From an uncultured Aquimonas sp. (lineage in GTDB: Bacteria > Pseudomonadota > Gammaproteobacteria > Xanthomonadales > Xanthomonadaceae): 64,000 nucleotides of DNA. Of the stretch, positions 44,115 through 53,201 are shown in pieces. The number at the start of each line of letters is the position of its first letter. The first letter of the stretch is position 1. Made by a program: the position numbers and the translations under genes. The notes beneath the pieces were generated by a model that was not told the DNA's origin, made no database searches, and saw only the letters and a program-made list of their open reading frames with translations. Location of the stretch: contig NZ_CALART010000110.1 of the NCBI RefSeq assembly GCF_937888285.1, positions 62,001-126,000 on the forward strand. Direction: 5' to 3'.

Positions 44115-44771
44115 ATGTGCAATCGGTATGTGTCCCCCGAGGCCGGCGACATGGAACGCTACTGGCATGTCGGTGCCCGCCAGCCCTGGCGTGCCGCCGA
44201 AGTGTTTCCACGGGCGCCGGGTCCGTTCCTGCGCGCCGACAGGGAGAAGCCGCTGAGCCGCGAACTGGTCATCGGCCAGTGGGGGCTCGTGCCCTGGTTC
44301 GCCAAGACGGCCAAGCTGACCTACTCGACCAACAACGCCCGCTTCGAGGAGATCACCACGAAGGCGTCCTTCAAGAGTTCGTGGAGCTACGGCAAGCGCT
44401 GCATCATCCCCGCGGTGTCGTTCGACGAACCGAACTGGGAGTCGGGCAAGAACGTCTGGTGGCGCTTCCGGCGCGCCGACGGGGCACCCTGGGGTCTTGC
44501 TGGTCTGTGGAACACCTGGACGGACAAGACCACCGGTGAAGTCGTCGAGAGCTACACGATGCTGACGCTGAACGCCGACATCCACCCGTTGATGAACCGC
44601 ATGCACAAGCCGGACCCGAAGCTCGGGCCCGACCGACAGGACAAGCGGTCCGTGGTGCCCATCGAATTGGAGGACGTCGATGCTTGGCTCAACGGTTCGC
44701 CGGAGGCCGCTGCCGCGCTGGTCAGGCTCGCGCCCGCGCAAGTGTTCGATGCCGGTCCCGTCGCGCCATGA
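44115..44771 (+). CDS. SRAP (YedK/HMCES-type) abasic-site-binding protein
   Basis: 218 residues from ATG 44115. The conserved N terminus MCNRY places the catalytic Cys at position 2. The STNNARFEEIT segment (about 72-82) and HPLMNRMHKP (about 156-165) supply the conserved Asn and His. The SRAP family links covalently to abasic sites in single-stranded DNA, protecting it. On a mobile element it could protect transfer DNA. Confidence 0.9.
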   Translation: MCNRYVSPEAGDMERYWHVGARQPWRAAEVFPRAPGPFLRADREKPLSRELVIGQWGLVPWFAKTAKLTYSTNNARFEEITTKASFKSSWSYGKRCIIPAVSFDEPNWESGKNVWWRFRRADGAPWGLAGLWNTWTDKTTGEVVESYTMLTLNADIHPLMNRMHKPDPKLGPDRQDKRSVVPIELEDVDAWLNGSPEAAAALVRLAPAQVFDAGPVAP

Positions 44772-44826
44772 CTCATGGCCCGACACGCCGCAGCGGTGAA
44801 GGCGCTCTCGGAGTGGAGGCCACCTG

Positions 44827-45066
44827 ATGGTGGACACCGAACGGCTTGAAGCGAAGGGCCCTCGCGGTGAGGCCTGCATCATCATCAGGACATGGGCGGC
44901 ACCAGCGGCGCCGCCAACTGGCGATGCGGCAAGTGAGCGGGGGCAGCCGTCCTACCGCCTGGCCACCGGCGAGCGCCTCAACATGACCGACAACCCTGCG
45001 GTGTTCGAGACGCTTGACCGGTCGCGCCGGTTCACGCTCAGACCTGACTTTGACAGTTCCAAGTGA
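44827..45066 (+). CDS. Small hypothetical protein, C terminus altered by IS insertion
   Basis: 79 residues from ATG 44827 (GGAGG upstream). No family recognised. The insertion sequence begins at 45043, inside this gene. Removing the element and one target duplication (TCAGA) restores the frame to end LRDPT with TGA at 47023-47025, instead of the present LRPDFDSSK. Only the last few residues are changed, so the protein may still work. Confidence 0.6.
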   Translation: MVDTERLEAKGPRGEACIIIRTWAAPAAPPTGDAASERGQPSYRLATGERLNMTDNPAVFETLDRSRRFTLRPDFDSSK

Positions 45067-47008
45067 CAAGCCGTCGTAAGCCCGCGCTGTGCAACGAGTT
45101 TTCGGCCCCACGCCGCAGGGCCGTGTATCTATGGGGTTTGCCCGTATCAGGCGAGCTGAAGAACGGGCGGCGGTGGCTTGATTTGCAAGGATTTCAAGCA
45201 CTTAGCCGCCTCCGGCGCCGGGTCGGTGACCTGCCAGACGGTACCGTGAGGGCTCAACAATTGCGCGAGCTGGATGCGCCGCAGCCGGTCCGAGACGTTG
45301 CGCCACGTGTCGGCGCAGGCGTGCTCGACGGTTCTCTCCAGCAGCAGCGACAGCACCGTGATGGCCACATGCGAGTGGATGCGGTGCGGCGCCCAGTGGA
45401 ACACCGGGCGCATGTCCAGCGTGCTCTTCATGTCGCGCCAAGCCTGCTCCACGCGGATCATCTGCTTGTACCCCAGCGCCATGTCTTCGGCACTGAGCGT
45501 GTCGTCGTTGCCGTGCACGAGGAACTTGCCGTCGTAGTGCTCGGCGGCCTTGATCGCCTTGGCATCGAGCTGCAGCCCCTTGTCGCCCAGCGTGAGGTAC
45601 TTGCCCCAGCGGCTGGAACTGCGCAGCGCGGCCACGCGTTTGCTCTGCACATCCTGGGCGGCGTCCCCCATCGCGGCCAGCTCGGCCTCGAGATGGTCGA
45701 GCAAGTGGCGCCGATGGGCCTGCTGCCGCTGCGCCTCCTCGGGGTTGAAGCACACCACGTAGCGCAGGCGACGCTCGCCGTCGCCGATCACGACCTCCTT
45801 GATCTGCAGCCGCTGGTTGACTGTGCGGTAGCGGCCTGCGCGCGAGAGCACCTGTTGGGTCAATGCGTCGCCGCGGCACATCGGCATGCACATGAGGTAC
45901 TTGCCGCCGCCGGCGGCCAGCGCCTTGAAGTTGGCCGCCGAGACCATGCCCGCATCGCCCACGAACAGGCAGCGCGTGAGTTGCCAGTCGCGCAGGTCGC
46001 GCTTGACCTGCGCCACCGTGCTCACGTCCACCGTGTTGCCGGGGAACACCCAGTGCCGCACGGGGAAGCCTTCGCGCGTGACGGCCATGCCCACGACGAT
46101 CTGCGGCGCGTCCCCTCGCCCGTTCTTGGACAGCCCGCGCTTGCGCGGCGCGCGGTAGGCCTTGGCCCCAGCGGCCTTGCTGCCATGCACGAGGTCCTCG
46201 GCTCCGACACCCTCATCGTCCAGGTCGATCTCGAAGTGCAAGGACGTTCGTGTCGTAGAACAACACCTCCACGTCCAGATTCAGCAGGTCTGCCACACGA
46301 AGGAAGATCTCGCGCTCGATGGGCTCCTTGTTGGCCTCCAGGAAATCCATCGCGCGGTACAGGTGCTGCAGCGACAGGCCCTGGGTGCCCGGGATGTGGA
46401 CCTCCTCCTTGAGCCACTGCTCCCAGCAGTACAGCTTGGAGCAGGGCGCGCAGGCGCGATTGGCCACCATCGCGAACAGCGCACGTTCCACATCGAAGCC
46501 CAGGTGGCGGGATCGCGCCTGTGTCCGGATCACCTGGTCGATGCCCAGGCGTTGCCACAGCGCCTGCAGCACGTAGACCTCGCCGTAGGGCCAGGCGCAC
46601 ACCAGGCGCAGATCGCCGTTGCTGGCGCCCACGATCTCCTCGGGCGAGCAGCGCCGAAGGATGCTGGCGGCAAGTCTGCGCAAGCGCTCGACAACGGCAG
46701 GGTCATCGGCGCGGCCACAGTTGTAGACCACGTGCGTCTCGGAGCGGCGCCGCTCGGGCGCCCAAACGTTCTCGGCCAGTTGGAGGTACGACACCGTGCT
46801 GCCGTCGGCGCGTCGCTGCTTGGACTCACGCAGGTACATGTGCCCAAGCGTAGGCAACATCTCCAGGAAAAAGCAAGGGGTCTGCGCCGATCCGTGTATC
46901 TAGGCAATTGGCGCCGATCGACCCCTACCACCCTCGCCAAATCAACAACTTACGCAACCTCGACGCGCCAGAACCGGGTCTATGTGCCCCAGAACTGTCA
47001 AAGTCAGG
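45043..47008 (-). mobile_element. IS1634-type insertion sequence with intact ends
   Basis: 1,966 bp. The terminal inverted repeats are perfect over 17 bp: CCTGACTTTGACAGTTC at 45043-45059 and its complement at 46992-47008. A 5-bp direct duplication TCAGA lies at 45038-45042 and 47009-47013. It contains one frameshifted DDE transposase gene on the minus strand. The IS1634 assignment rests on the protein pattern only. Confidence 0.8.
45147..46860 (-). pseudogene. IS1634-family transposase with a frameshift
   Basis: Two overlapping frames, 46860-46213 (215 residues) and about 46241-45147 (364), together make a normal-length transposase of about 565 residues. At 46247-46248 one extra base changes FYDTTSLHFEID to FYDTN plus unrelated residues. 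The catalytic pattern spans both parts: LFYDT (first Asp), RCLFVGDAGMVS (second Asp) and YKQMIRVEQAWRDMKS (Glu). The shift could be real inactivation, a programmed slip or a sequencing error. Confidence 0.8.
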
Positions 47009-47025
47009 TCAGAGATCCGACCTGA

Positions 47026-47352
47026 TTCAGGCGCGCGGTGTGCGCGCGGTGCCCGGCGAACGGACCGGGTCCGGCACCACACGGGTACTGCGCGCAATTG
47101 CGCAGGGACTTCCGGTTGAGTTGAACGGCCTGACCGCTGACATTGGCACGACCGGCACTCTCGTCGGAGTGGCAGTGGAGGCTTGCAGGACTGCGTTTCG
47201 GCGTAGGCCCATGACCTCCACTCGCCCGGTGTCGACATGCTCAATCAAGCCCATCGCTGGCGCCCCGGGAAGGCATTGCAACTGCCGCCCCATCGACAGA
47301 CAGCAGTGGATTCGGTCCGGGCCGGTCGCACATGCACAGGAGGTGGGTCGCA
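47026..47352. other. Gene-free stretch downstream of the insertion sequence
   Basis: About 330 bp between the restored stop of the interrupted gene (47025) and the Sel1-like gene. No convincing gene. AGGTGG in front of ATG 47353 is the only clear signal. Confidence 0.4.
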
Positions 47353-48186
47353 ATGGATGGATTGACCGAAAGACTGCTCGCGATGGCGCGGGGCGCGAGC
47401 CATGAGCAGCAGGACTACCTCGAAGTGATCGAGCGGGTGCTGGACCAGCGCCAGGCGGACTTCGACGCCCTGGCCGCTGAAGCGCTGGATCACTTCCTGG
47501 AGTCGGGGCTCGACCGCGATATCGGCTTGGTCGGGGTGGCCACTGCTTTCTGGTTGCAGAACCAGGACAGTGAGCGGGCGGCCATGAACGGCGCCGAACT
47601 TCTTGCCAGTCTCGCTGCGATGGGTCTGCCCAGCGCCCTCTACAACATCGCCGTGCTTCAGATCAGACAGGGCGAGAACCTGACCGAGGCCACGCAGTTG
47701 GTTCGCGAGGTGTCCCGTTTGCCAGACGTCGAACAGGACCTGCGGGCCCTGGCACTCGCAGTGCTCGGGGACAGCCTTGCCGATGGACGCGGCTGCCGCC
47801 GTGACCTGGACCGCGCGTATGCCTGCTTCGAGGAAGCGGCTCGACTCGGCAACCCGGATGCGATGTTTGCGTTGGGTGTCTTCCTGCAAGGCAAGGAAGA
47901 GCAGTGGCGTGGTGTCCGCGACCTGGACCGGGCGGCAGATCTCTACTGCCGAGCGATGTCGCTTGGTGTGCACCTGGCGCGGACCAACCTGGGCTGCCTG
48001 CACGCTGCAGGACTGATCCGCGCCGCGGATCGCGAGCATGGACTGTCCTTGCTCAGGCAGTCGGTGGCCGAGGGCGACATGGTGGCGCGCGACGCGCTGC
48101 GGGCTCTCGAGCAGGGCGTGCCCGGCGGGTCGCCCAGCGACCGGTTACCTGGCGGTGATGACGGGAATACCGGCAAGGACGCCTGA
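47353..48186 (+). CDS. Sel1-like repeat protein
   Basis: 277 residues from ATG 47353. The helical repeats are of Sel1/TPR type: LGDSLADGRGCRRDLDRAYA, CFEEAARLGNPDAMFALGVF and LDRAADLYCRAMSLGVHLAR. No signal peptide was seen, so probably cytoplasmic. Such proteins act as scaffolds. No partner is evident. Confidence 0.75.
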   Translation: MDGLTERLLAMARGASHEQQDYLEVIERVLDQRQADFDALAAEALDHFLESGLDRDIGLVGVATAFWLQNQDSERAAMNGAELLASLAAMGLPSALYNIAVLQIRQGENLTEATQLVREVSRLPDVEQDLRALALAVLGDSLADGRGCRRDLDRAYACFEEAARLGNPDAMFALGVFLQGKEEQWRGVRDLDRAADLYCRAMSLGVHLARTNLGCLHAAGLIRAADREHGLSLLRQSVAEGDMVARDALRALEQGVPGGSPSDRLPGGDDGNTGKDA

Positions 48187-48243
48187 CGCAAACGCACGGG
48201 GACAAGTGCGAGTGGTTCCTCGTGTGCGTGACCACGCCGTGCT

Positions 48244-48287
48244 TGCTGGAGTCGTGCAAATGCACTATGATGCTTGTGCGTTTGCAC
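48244..48287 (+). promoter_or_regulatory. Promoter and double operator of the ParS/RES operon
   Basis: The -35 is TTGCTG (48244-48249) and the -10 TATGAT (48266-48271), 16 bp apart. Two near-identical sites flank the -10: GTGCAAATGCAC (48254-48265) and GTGCGTTTGCAC (48276-48287), centred 22 bp apart. Each is palindromic or nearly so. Binding there would occlude RNA polymerase, as expected for antitoxin autorepression. Confidence 0.75.
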
Positions 48288-48304
48288 GCAACCCGGGGTC
48301 ACAC

Positions 48305-48925
48305 ATGACAGCACTTGCAGCAGCGACAGTCCAGCCCTTGCCACCGCGACCTGCGGCGTCGCTCTTCGAGTGGGCCGCCGCCATCAACGGACTCGCGGCC
48401 AGGGCGGGGAGCGCGCGCAAGGGCTCCAAACCGGCCAGGCGCGGCAACACCGAGCCGGCAGGCGCCGGCCGGCTCCTTCTGACGGGCGGCGACCTGGATG
48501 CCGGCACCGTCCCGCACCGGACCCCTGGCGGCGAGGCACTCGGGTATCGCATGGAACCGGATGTTGCGGAACATCTGGCCATCGACGGACTGGACCCGGA
48601 CTTCCTCGGCGACATCGCGGGTTTCAGCGGTCTCGATTCGCGCGACGTGCTGGACTTCGCGGGCATCGACCGAACGACGGTCAGCCGCCGCAAGGCCAGT
48701 GGCTCGGCGTTGCCGCAGGATGCCGCCGTCAAGGCACTTCAGATCACGGATCTGCTGACCCAGGCCACCGAGGTCTTCGGCTCGCCGGCGCAGGCGTCGA
48801 CGTGGCTGACCCGGCCGCATCCGTCACTGGATGGCGAGACCCCGCTCAAGCGCGCGCGCACGCCGTGGGGCATGAGCAAGGTCCAGTCGATACTCGTCGC
48901 ACTGCGTTACGGCGCCGCCGCTTGA
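48305..48925 (+). CDS. parS: Xre/ParS-type antitoxin (MbcA/ParS/Xre family)
   Basis: 206 residues from ATG 48305. The Xre-like helix-turn-helix (IAGFSGLDSRDVLDFAGI, then DRTTVSRRKASGS) is followed by the toxin-binding C-terminal domain (VFGSPAQASTWLTRPHPSLD and KVQSILVALRYG). It binds and neutralises the RES toxin encoded next, and probably represses the operon through the double operator. Confidence 0.85.
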   Translation: MTALAAATVQPLPPRPAASLFEWAAAINGLAARAGSARKGSKPARRGNTEPAGAGRLLLTGGDLDAGTVPHRTPGGEALGYRMEPDVAEHLAIDGLDPDFLGDIAGFSGLDSRDVLDFAGIDRTTVSRRKASGSALPQDAAVKALQITDLLTQATEVFGSPAQASTWLTRPHPSLDGETPLKRARTPWGMSKVQSILVALRYGAAA

Positions 48926-49395
48926 GCATCACTGTCTTCCGCATCGGCCTGGCCGCCGCGAAGACCGTTGTCGATCAAGCCTACGGTTCGGCACTGGCGC
49001 CCGGCCGCTGGCACAGCCTGCGAATGGGTGCTGCATCGCGGCGGGTGATCTACTGCGCAGGGTCGCGCGCGCTGGCGCAACTCGAGAAGCGTGTTCATGC
49101 GAACGGCATCGCGCCGGTCGGGCAGGCCCTGTTCCGACTCGAACTGCCCGCCGGCCTGGTGGTCCGGACCGCGCAAGCCGCCGGGCTGCCGGGCAACTGG
49201 CGCGACAGCGAGGCCGTGACGCAAACGTTCGGAGATCGATGGCTGGATGCGGGCGCCGAATTGGCGCTGTGGGTCCCGTCATACGTCGAGCCTGCCGAAC
49301 ACAACCTGATCATCAATGCCCTGCATCCGAGGCTCGCGGAGGTCGCGCTCGTACCGGAACGCGACCCGTTCGAGTTCGATCCTCGCCTGGCTTAA
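48922..49395 (+). CDS. parT: RES-domain toxin
   Basis: About 157 residues, probably starting at TTG 48922, which overlaps the antitoxin stop (TTGA). No nearer ATG or GTG fits. RES signature residues are visible: GRWHSLRMGAASRRVIYCAG (Arg, Tyr) and ALAQLEKRVH (Glu). RES toxins modify targets with NAD-derived groups, as in ParT, or degrade NAD. It pairs with the ParS antitoxin. Confidence 0.82.
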   Translation: MSITVFRIGLAAAKTVVDQAYGSALAPGRWHSLRMGAASRRVIYCAGSRALAQLEKRVHANGIAPVGQALFRLELPAGLVVRTAQAAGLPGNWRDSEAVTQTFGDRWLDAGAELALWVPSYVEPAEHNLIINALHPRLAEVALVPERDPFEFDPRLA

Positions 49396-49552
49396 CCTCG
49401 TCACCGACGGCTTTCGCGACGAAGAGACGGGAAGTCTCGCGAGGGAGGCGGCGGGCCGCACCGACCGGTCCTCGGCGGGCCCCCGCGCTCGCCGGAAGCT
49501 GTTGCCGAGCGCCGGTGGCCAGGGTGCGCGGTTCGCATGACACGGGCATCGA

Positions 49553-50686
49553 TCAAGCGGCAGGATCGTTGGCAGCTTCGGGCAGGCCCGCATCGGACCC
49601 CAGGTAGCCCGTGCTGGCGCGTTCACGGTTGTGGCCGAGCACCCTGGACACGCGCTTCCTGGCCGGCTTGTTGCCCTCAGGGCGAGACATTCCACCACGC
49701 ACTGGCGACGGGCCGCCGGCGTCCGCCTCGAAGTGGTCGTTGGCGTATTGGTGGCGCAAGCCGTGCGACACGACGCCAAGGTCGGCCTTCGAGATGCCGA
49801 ACTTGCGGATGACGTAGTAGAAGCGCGCCTGGTTCTGAAGGCTGGTGAAGCCGGGCCGCCCGACATAGTGGCCTGGGGGCACGAGCTTCATGACCCGGTC
49901 GAGCAGTTCCTGTTGCGCCTGCGTCTGGATGGGGATGTCCCTGGGGCGCCCGCCCTTGGAGCCGGCACTGATGTGCAGGAAGGTCCGGCATTCCGGAAAC
50001 GCTGCCGCGTCCCGCGGGCTGGCGGCATCGAAGGTGACGATGGCGCCGTGGGGCTTCAGGTGCCGTGCCTCCTTGCCCCGCAGGCCGAAGCCGGCCTCGA
50101 GTTCCAGCTGCAGGCCTACCCAGTGGTCGAAGCGGGCGATCTCCGCGATCTTGGCGGCGATGTCGACGTTCATGGCCGACCAGCTGCGGTCTTCCGTGGC
50201 AACTTCCGATCGATGGGCGTGCGGCGAGTCGGCGCCGACGTAGAACTCCGGCTCGCGCACCATGCCCGACTTGCCGATCCAGCCCGCGAACGTGCGCAGG
50301 AAGCTGAGGTAGTTGTGGATGGTCGCGGTGGAGAGGCGACGTTCCAGCCACCGCGCCACCATGGCTTCGATGTGGCGGTTGGCCAGCTGCCGCGGATCGA
50401 GGTTGCGGTACGGCGTCTCGTGGCGCAACTCGCGGAAAAAGCTGACCACCATGCGCTGTCGGTCGTGCATGGTCTTGAACGACACGCCCTTGTTCTTCTT
50501 GCTGTGTTGGCTGTTGTACTTCGCGAAGTAGGCGCCGATGACACGCAGGTAGTCGGGGGTGCCCATCGGCAGCGATGCAAGGACGATGTCGGGGTCCGAC
50601 GGGGAACCCGTCGGTGGACGCCACGAATGGGTGTGGGTTCGCGGCAGTCCGTTGTGCAGCGTGCGCGGCGAGTTCTTCGATGACAT
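49553..50686 (-). CDS. Tyrosine recombinase (integrase-domain protein)
   Basis: 377 residues from ATG 50686. The SAM-like N-terminal part (SFKTMHDRQRMVVSFFRELR) precedes the catalytic core. Its residues are AGFGLRGKEARHLKP (Arg), SKGGRPRDIP (Lys), SHGLRHQYAND (His-x-x-Arg) and VLGHNRERASTGYLG (His, Tyr). Tyrosine recombinases cut and rejoin attachment sites. It is not next to an obvious att site or element end, so it may not be the element's main integrase. Confidence 0.85.
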   Translation of the reverse strand: MSSKNSPRTLHNGLPRTHTHSWRPPTGSPSDPDIVLASLPMGTPDYLRVIGAYFAKYNSQHSKKNKGVSFKTMHDRQRMVVSFFRELRHETPYRNLDPRQLANRHIEAMVARWLERRLSTATIHNYLSFLRTFAGWIGKSGMVREPEFYVGADSPHAHRSEVATEDRSWSAMNVDIAAKIAEIARFDHWVGLQLELEAGFGLRGKEARHLKPHGAIVTFDAASPRDAAAFPECRTFLHISAGSKGGRPRDIPIQTQAQQELLDRVMKLVPPGHYVGRPGFTSLQNQARFYYVIRKFGISKADLGVVSHGLRHQYANDHFEADAGGPSPVRGGMSRPEGNKPARKRVSRVLGHNRERASTGYLGSDAGLPEAANDPAA

Positions 50687-51830
50687 GGGAGGGCTCCAGA
50701 AATTGACCGCGTGAGCCAGGGCAGTCGTCATTCGGGTGGGGACGCGTCATGGTTCAACCACGCACCGGCGTCCCCGCGCGGGCATGGCTTTGGAGGTCGA
50801 TCGATGTCATCCGGGCGGCAGACCTCCGTGCCGACAGATGCTTCCAGGGTTTGCAGCCGAGGTCGGCTGCTGGTGGTCGTAAAAATGACTATCCAGGTGA
50901 GTGCAGAGCGTTTCCGCAGGGCACCCCCGCGCACTTCGAAGTGCGTGGCACCGGCATCTCGTTCGGATGCAGGTTGCCACCCAGGCTGACCTGGGTTCGC
51001 TGGGTTGTTCAGTGACCCGGTGCTTCCCGCTGGAAGAACTCCCCTACCACCGGGGAGTGCGGGGCCGCGTCTACAGCCGTGTACCGCGCCTCTACAGGGG
51101 CGACAAGACACACGGGCGCCTCAAGGGCGATCGACGAAGGCTCGGGTAGGTCATGTGCTGCCCGGGGGCAGCGCACGTCGCAGGCTCGCGCATTGGCGGC
51201 GTCTGCGACCTCGAAGGGTCCGTTGAACGGATCGATATGGGATGGAATCACCGCGTCTGGCGCGGTACGGCTCTCGAACTTGAAGAACAGGAGCCGGCGG
51301 CTGGTGCGGGTCACGACCGCTAACGGCTGCTTCATGGCACCGAGGCCAACGGACACAGCATCCGGCCTGCTTGTGATCGAGGGATCTTGTGGCAGGCACA
51401 CAAGGCTCGGGCGGAAGTTGACACCATTGCGCCGGCCGATGTCAAGCACTGGACTTGCATAAAGGGCTGGGCTTGATCTTTGGAATTCCTGCATTAGCGC
51501 GGACTATTCTTTGAACTCGAAATCGCACGAATCCACGCCAGGGTTGACAAAGAAATTGCTTGGCCTCTAGTCACGAAAAACTCCGGACGGAGAGAACCGA
51601 TCAGGCCGACGGGGAGGCACGCTCGCCGAACTGGGGCCCGTGAGGGGACCAACTGGAACGCGGCGAGGCGATCGACGCCCATCGCGTGTCCGCGCAGGGG
51701 GCCGTTGCGGGCCTCTCCAGCACTTGTGCCTTCACTTTCGGGTGCTGTTTGCTGCTGATTTCCGCTTGTTCGATCCGATCGATCTGCCGATCCTCGATGA
51801 CACCCGTGCTCTCTGTGGAAAGGGCGGAAC
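50687..51830. other. 1.1-kb gene-free stretch before the ParM-like gene
   Basis: No convincing gene on either strand. It contains repeat copy 3 (51304-51325), a TCCGT-TGA-ACGGA hairpin (51219-51231) and a possible promoter TTGACA (51545-51550) with TCTAGT (51567-51572, 16 bp apart). AT content rises near 51480-51560. A centromere for the downstream segregation genes could be here. Confidence 0.45.
51304..51325. repeat. 22-bp dispersed repeat, copy 3
   Basis: Same 22 bp and orientation as at 23303-23324 and 37603-37624. It lies about 620 bp upstream of the recombinase start (minus strand) and about 505 bp upstream of the ParM-like gene (plus strand). Confidence 0.75.
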
Positions 51831-52886
51831 ATGAGCATCGTCGTCAGGGCCATCGACGTCGGCTTCGGCAACACGAAGTACGTCACGGCATCAGCGCAGG
51901 GCCAGGTCGACTGTGCCCACTTCGCTTCGCTGGCCTACTTCGGACAGGACGAGATTCCGGTCGAGTCGATGGGCGGCAGGCGCCGTACTGTCCAGGTGCC
52001 GGTCGACGGCCTGCTCTACGAGGTCGGGCCTGATGTCGAGTTCGCCGCGGACAGGTTCCGTTCGCGTCAACTGCACGACGGGTACACCCAGACGGCCGAG
52101 TACCGGGCGCTTGCGACCGGTGCTTTGCACTTCATGAAGGTAGAGACCGTCGACCTCCTCGTGGTCGGGCTGCCCGTGTCGCAGTACACGAGCAAGCGCG
52201 CGGCTCTCCAGAAGGCGATGACAGGGACCTTCCACGCCGGTCGCAAGCAACGGATCGTGGTCAAGCGGGCACTCGTCGTGCCGCAGCCCCAGGGCGCGCT
52301 CTACTGGTGCGCGCAGCAGAACCCAAGCGTTGGCTTGCCAAAGTACAAGTCGCTGGTGATGGACGTGGGTTCGCGGACCTTCGACTGGCTGGTCACGCGT
52401 GGCATGCGGGTTGTTCCGCACATGAGCGACTCCGTCACCCGGGGTGTCTCCGACATCCTCCGCCATATCGCTGACACCGTCGGCGCCAGGATGAAGGAGG
52501 ACTTCCGGGATCTGGATGCAGTCGACCGGGCTTTGAGGTCGGGGCAGATCCTGCGGCTCAATCAGATTGACCATGACCTGAAGAAGTTCGACACCGCCAT
52601 CCACAAGATCGCCGACCAGGCGCTCGATTTCGTTCTCGCCAGGCTCGACGGCCCGCAGGAACTCGAACACATCATCCTGGTCGGTGGCGGCGCTTACCTC
52701 TACACGAAGGCGGTGCGGCGGCGCTTCCCGAAGCACAAGATCACCGAGGTCGCCGATCCGATGTACGCCAATGTGAGGGGCTTCCAGCTGCTCGGCGAGC
52801 AGTACGTCCGGGAGCGACCGGAGCTGTTCAGAGCGGACGGTGGCAGCGTGACCAGCGAGGCGTCGGTGTCGGCGGGGAGCCAGTGA
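51831..52886 (+). CDS. PRTRC system protein D, ParM/StbA-type actin-like ATPase
   Basis: 351 residues from ATG 51831 (GGAAAGG upstream). Actin-fold phosphate loops are DVGFGNTKYV (phosphate 1) and MDVGSRTFDWLV (phosphate 2). IILVGGGAYLYTKAVRRRFP is the adenosine motif. ParM-type filaments push DNA molecules apart at division. It sits 22 kb away from the other PRTRC genes. The next gene overlaps by 4 bp and resembles ParR. Confidence 0.88.
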   Translation: MSIVVRAIDVGFGNTKYVTASAQGQVDCAHFASLAYFGQDEIPVESMGGRRRTVQVPVDGLLYEVGPDVEFAADRFRSRQLHDGYTQTAEYRALATGALHFMKVETVDLLVVGLPVSQYTSKRAALQKAMTGTFHAGRKQRIVVKRALVVPQPQGALYWCAQQNPSVGLPKYKSLVMDVGSRTFDWLVTRGMRVVPHMSDSVTRGVSDILRHIADTVGARMKEDFRDLDAVDRALRSGQILRLNQIDHDLKKFDTAIHKIADQALDFVLARLDGPQELEHIILVGGGAYLYTKAVRRRFPKHKITEVADPMYANVRGFQLLGEQYVRERPELFRADGGSVTSEASVSAGSQ

Positions 52887-53182
52887 CCGCGGCCCGGAAG
52901 GACGGATCGGTCCGGATCAAGCTCACCATCTCGCGCGAAGAGCATCCTGCCATGTTCGAGGCGCTGGCCAGCATCCGCAATCCACGGCGCAGGACCGGGA
53001 GGCTGAAGGAACTGGTCGTCAAGGCACTGACCCTGGAGCAGGTCGGTGCGACAGCGATCCTCGGTCCGCTTCTTCCCGACGGTGCCTGTCCAGGCGTTGC
53101 TCCCGGCGGCGAAGCCGCAAGGGCAGGCCCTCCGGCCACTCCAGTCGCATTGATGCTGGAGTGGGACGAGTCCACGACTTGA
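52883..53182 (+). CDS. ParR-like DNA-binding adaptor
   Basis: 99 residues from GTG 52883, overlapping the stop of protein D (GTGA). The core SVRIKLTISREEHPAMFEAL, ASIRNPRRRTGRLKELVVKA resembles ParR/StbB ribbon-helix-helix proteins that join the centromere to ParM. The Ala/Pro-rich C-terminal half is probably flexible. The position right after a ParM-type gene supports this call. Confidence 0.65.
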   Translation: MTAARKDGSVRIKLTISREEHPAMFEALASIRNPRRRTGRLKELVVKALTLEQVGATAILGPLLPDGACPGVAPGGEAARAGPPATPVALMLEWDESTT

Positions 53183-53201
53183 ACCGGGCCGCCGACTGAC
53201 C

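Noticed and set aside
45121..46902. Direct repeat CCGTGTATCTA at 45121-45131 and 46892-46902 as a target duplication
   Set aside because: Both copies lie inside the insertion sequence. The true ends are the 17-bp inverted repeats with TCAGA duplications farther out.
51009..51494. Minus-strand open frame of 161 codons
   Set aside because: No family, no ribosome-binding site, and it spans repeat copy 3, which also lies in gene-free DNA at its other sites.
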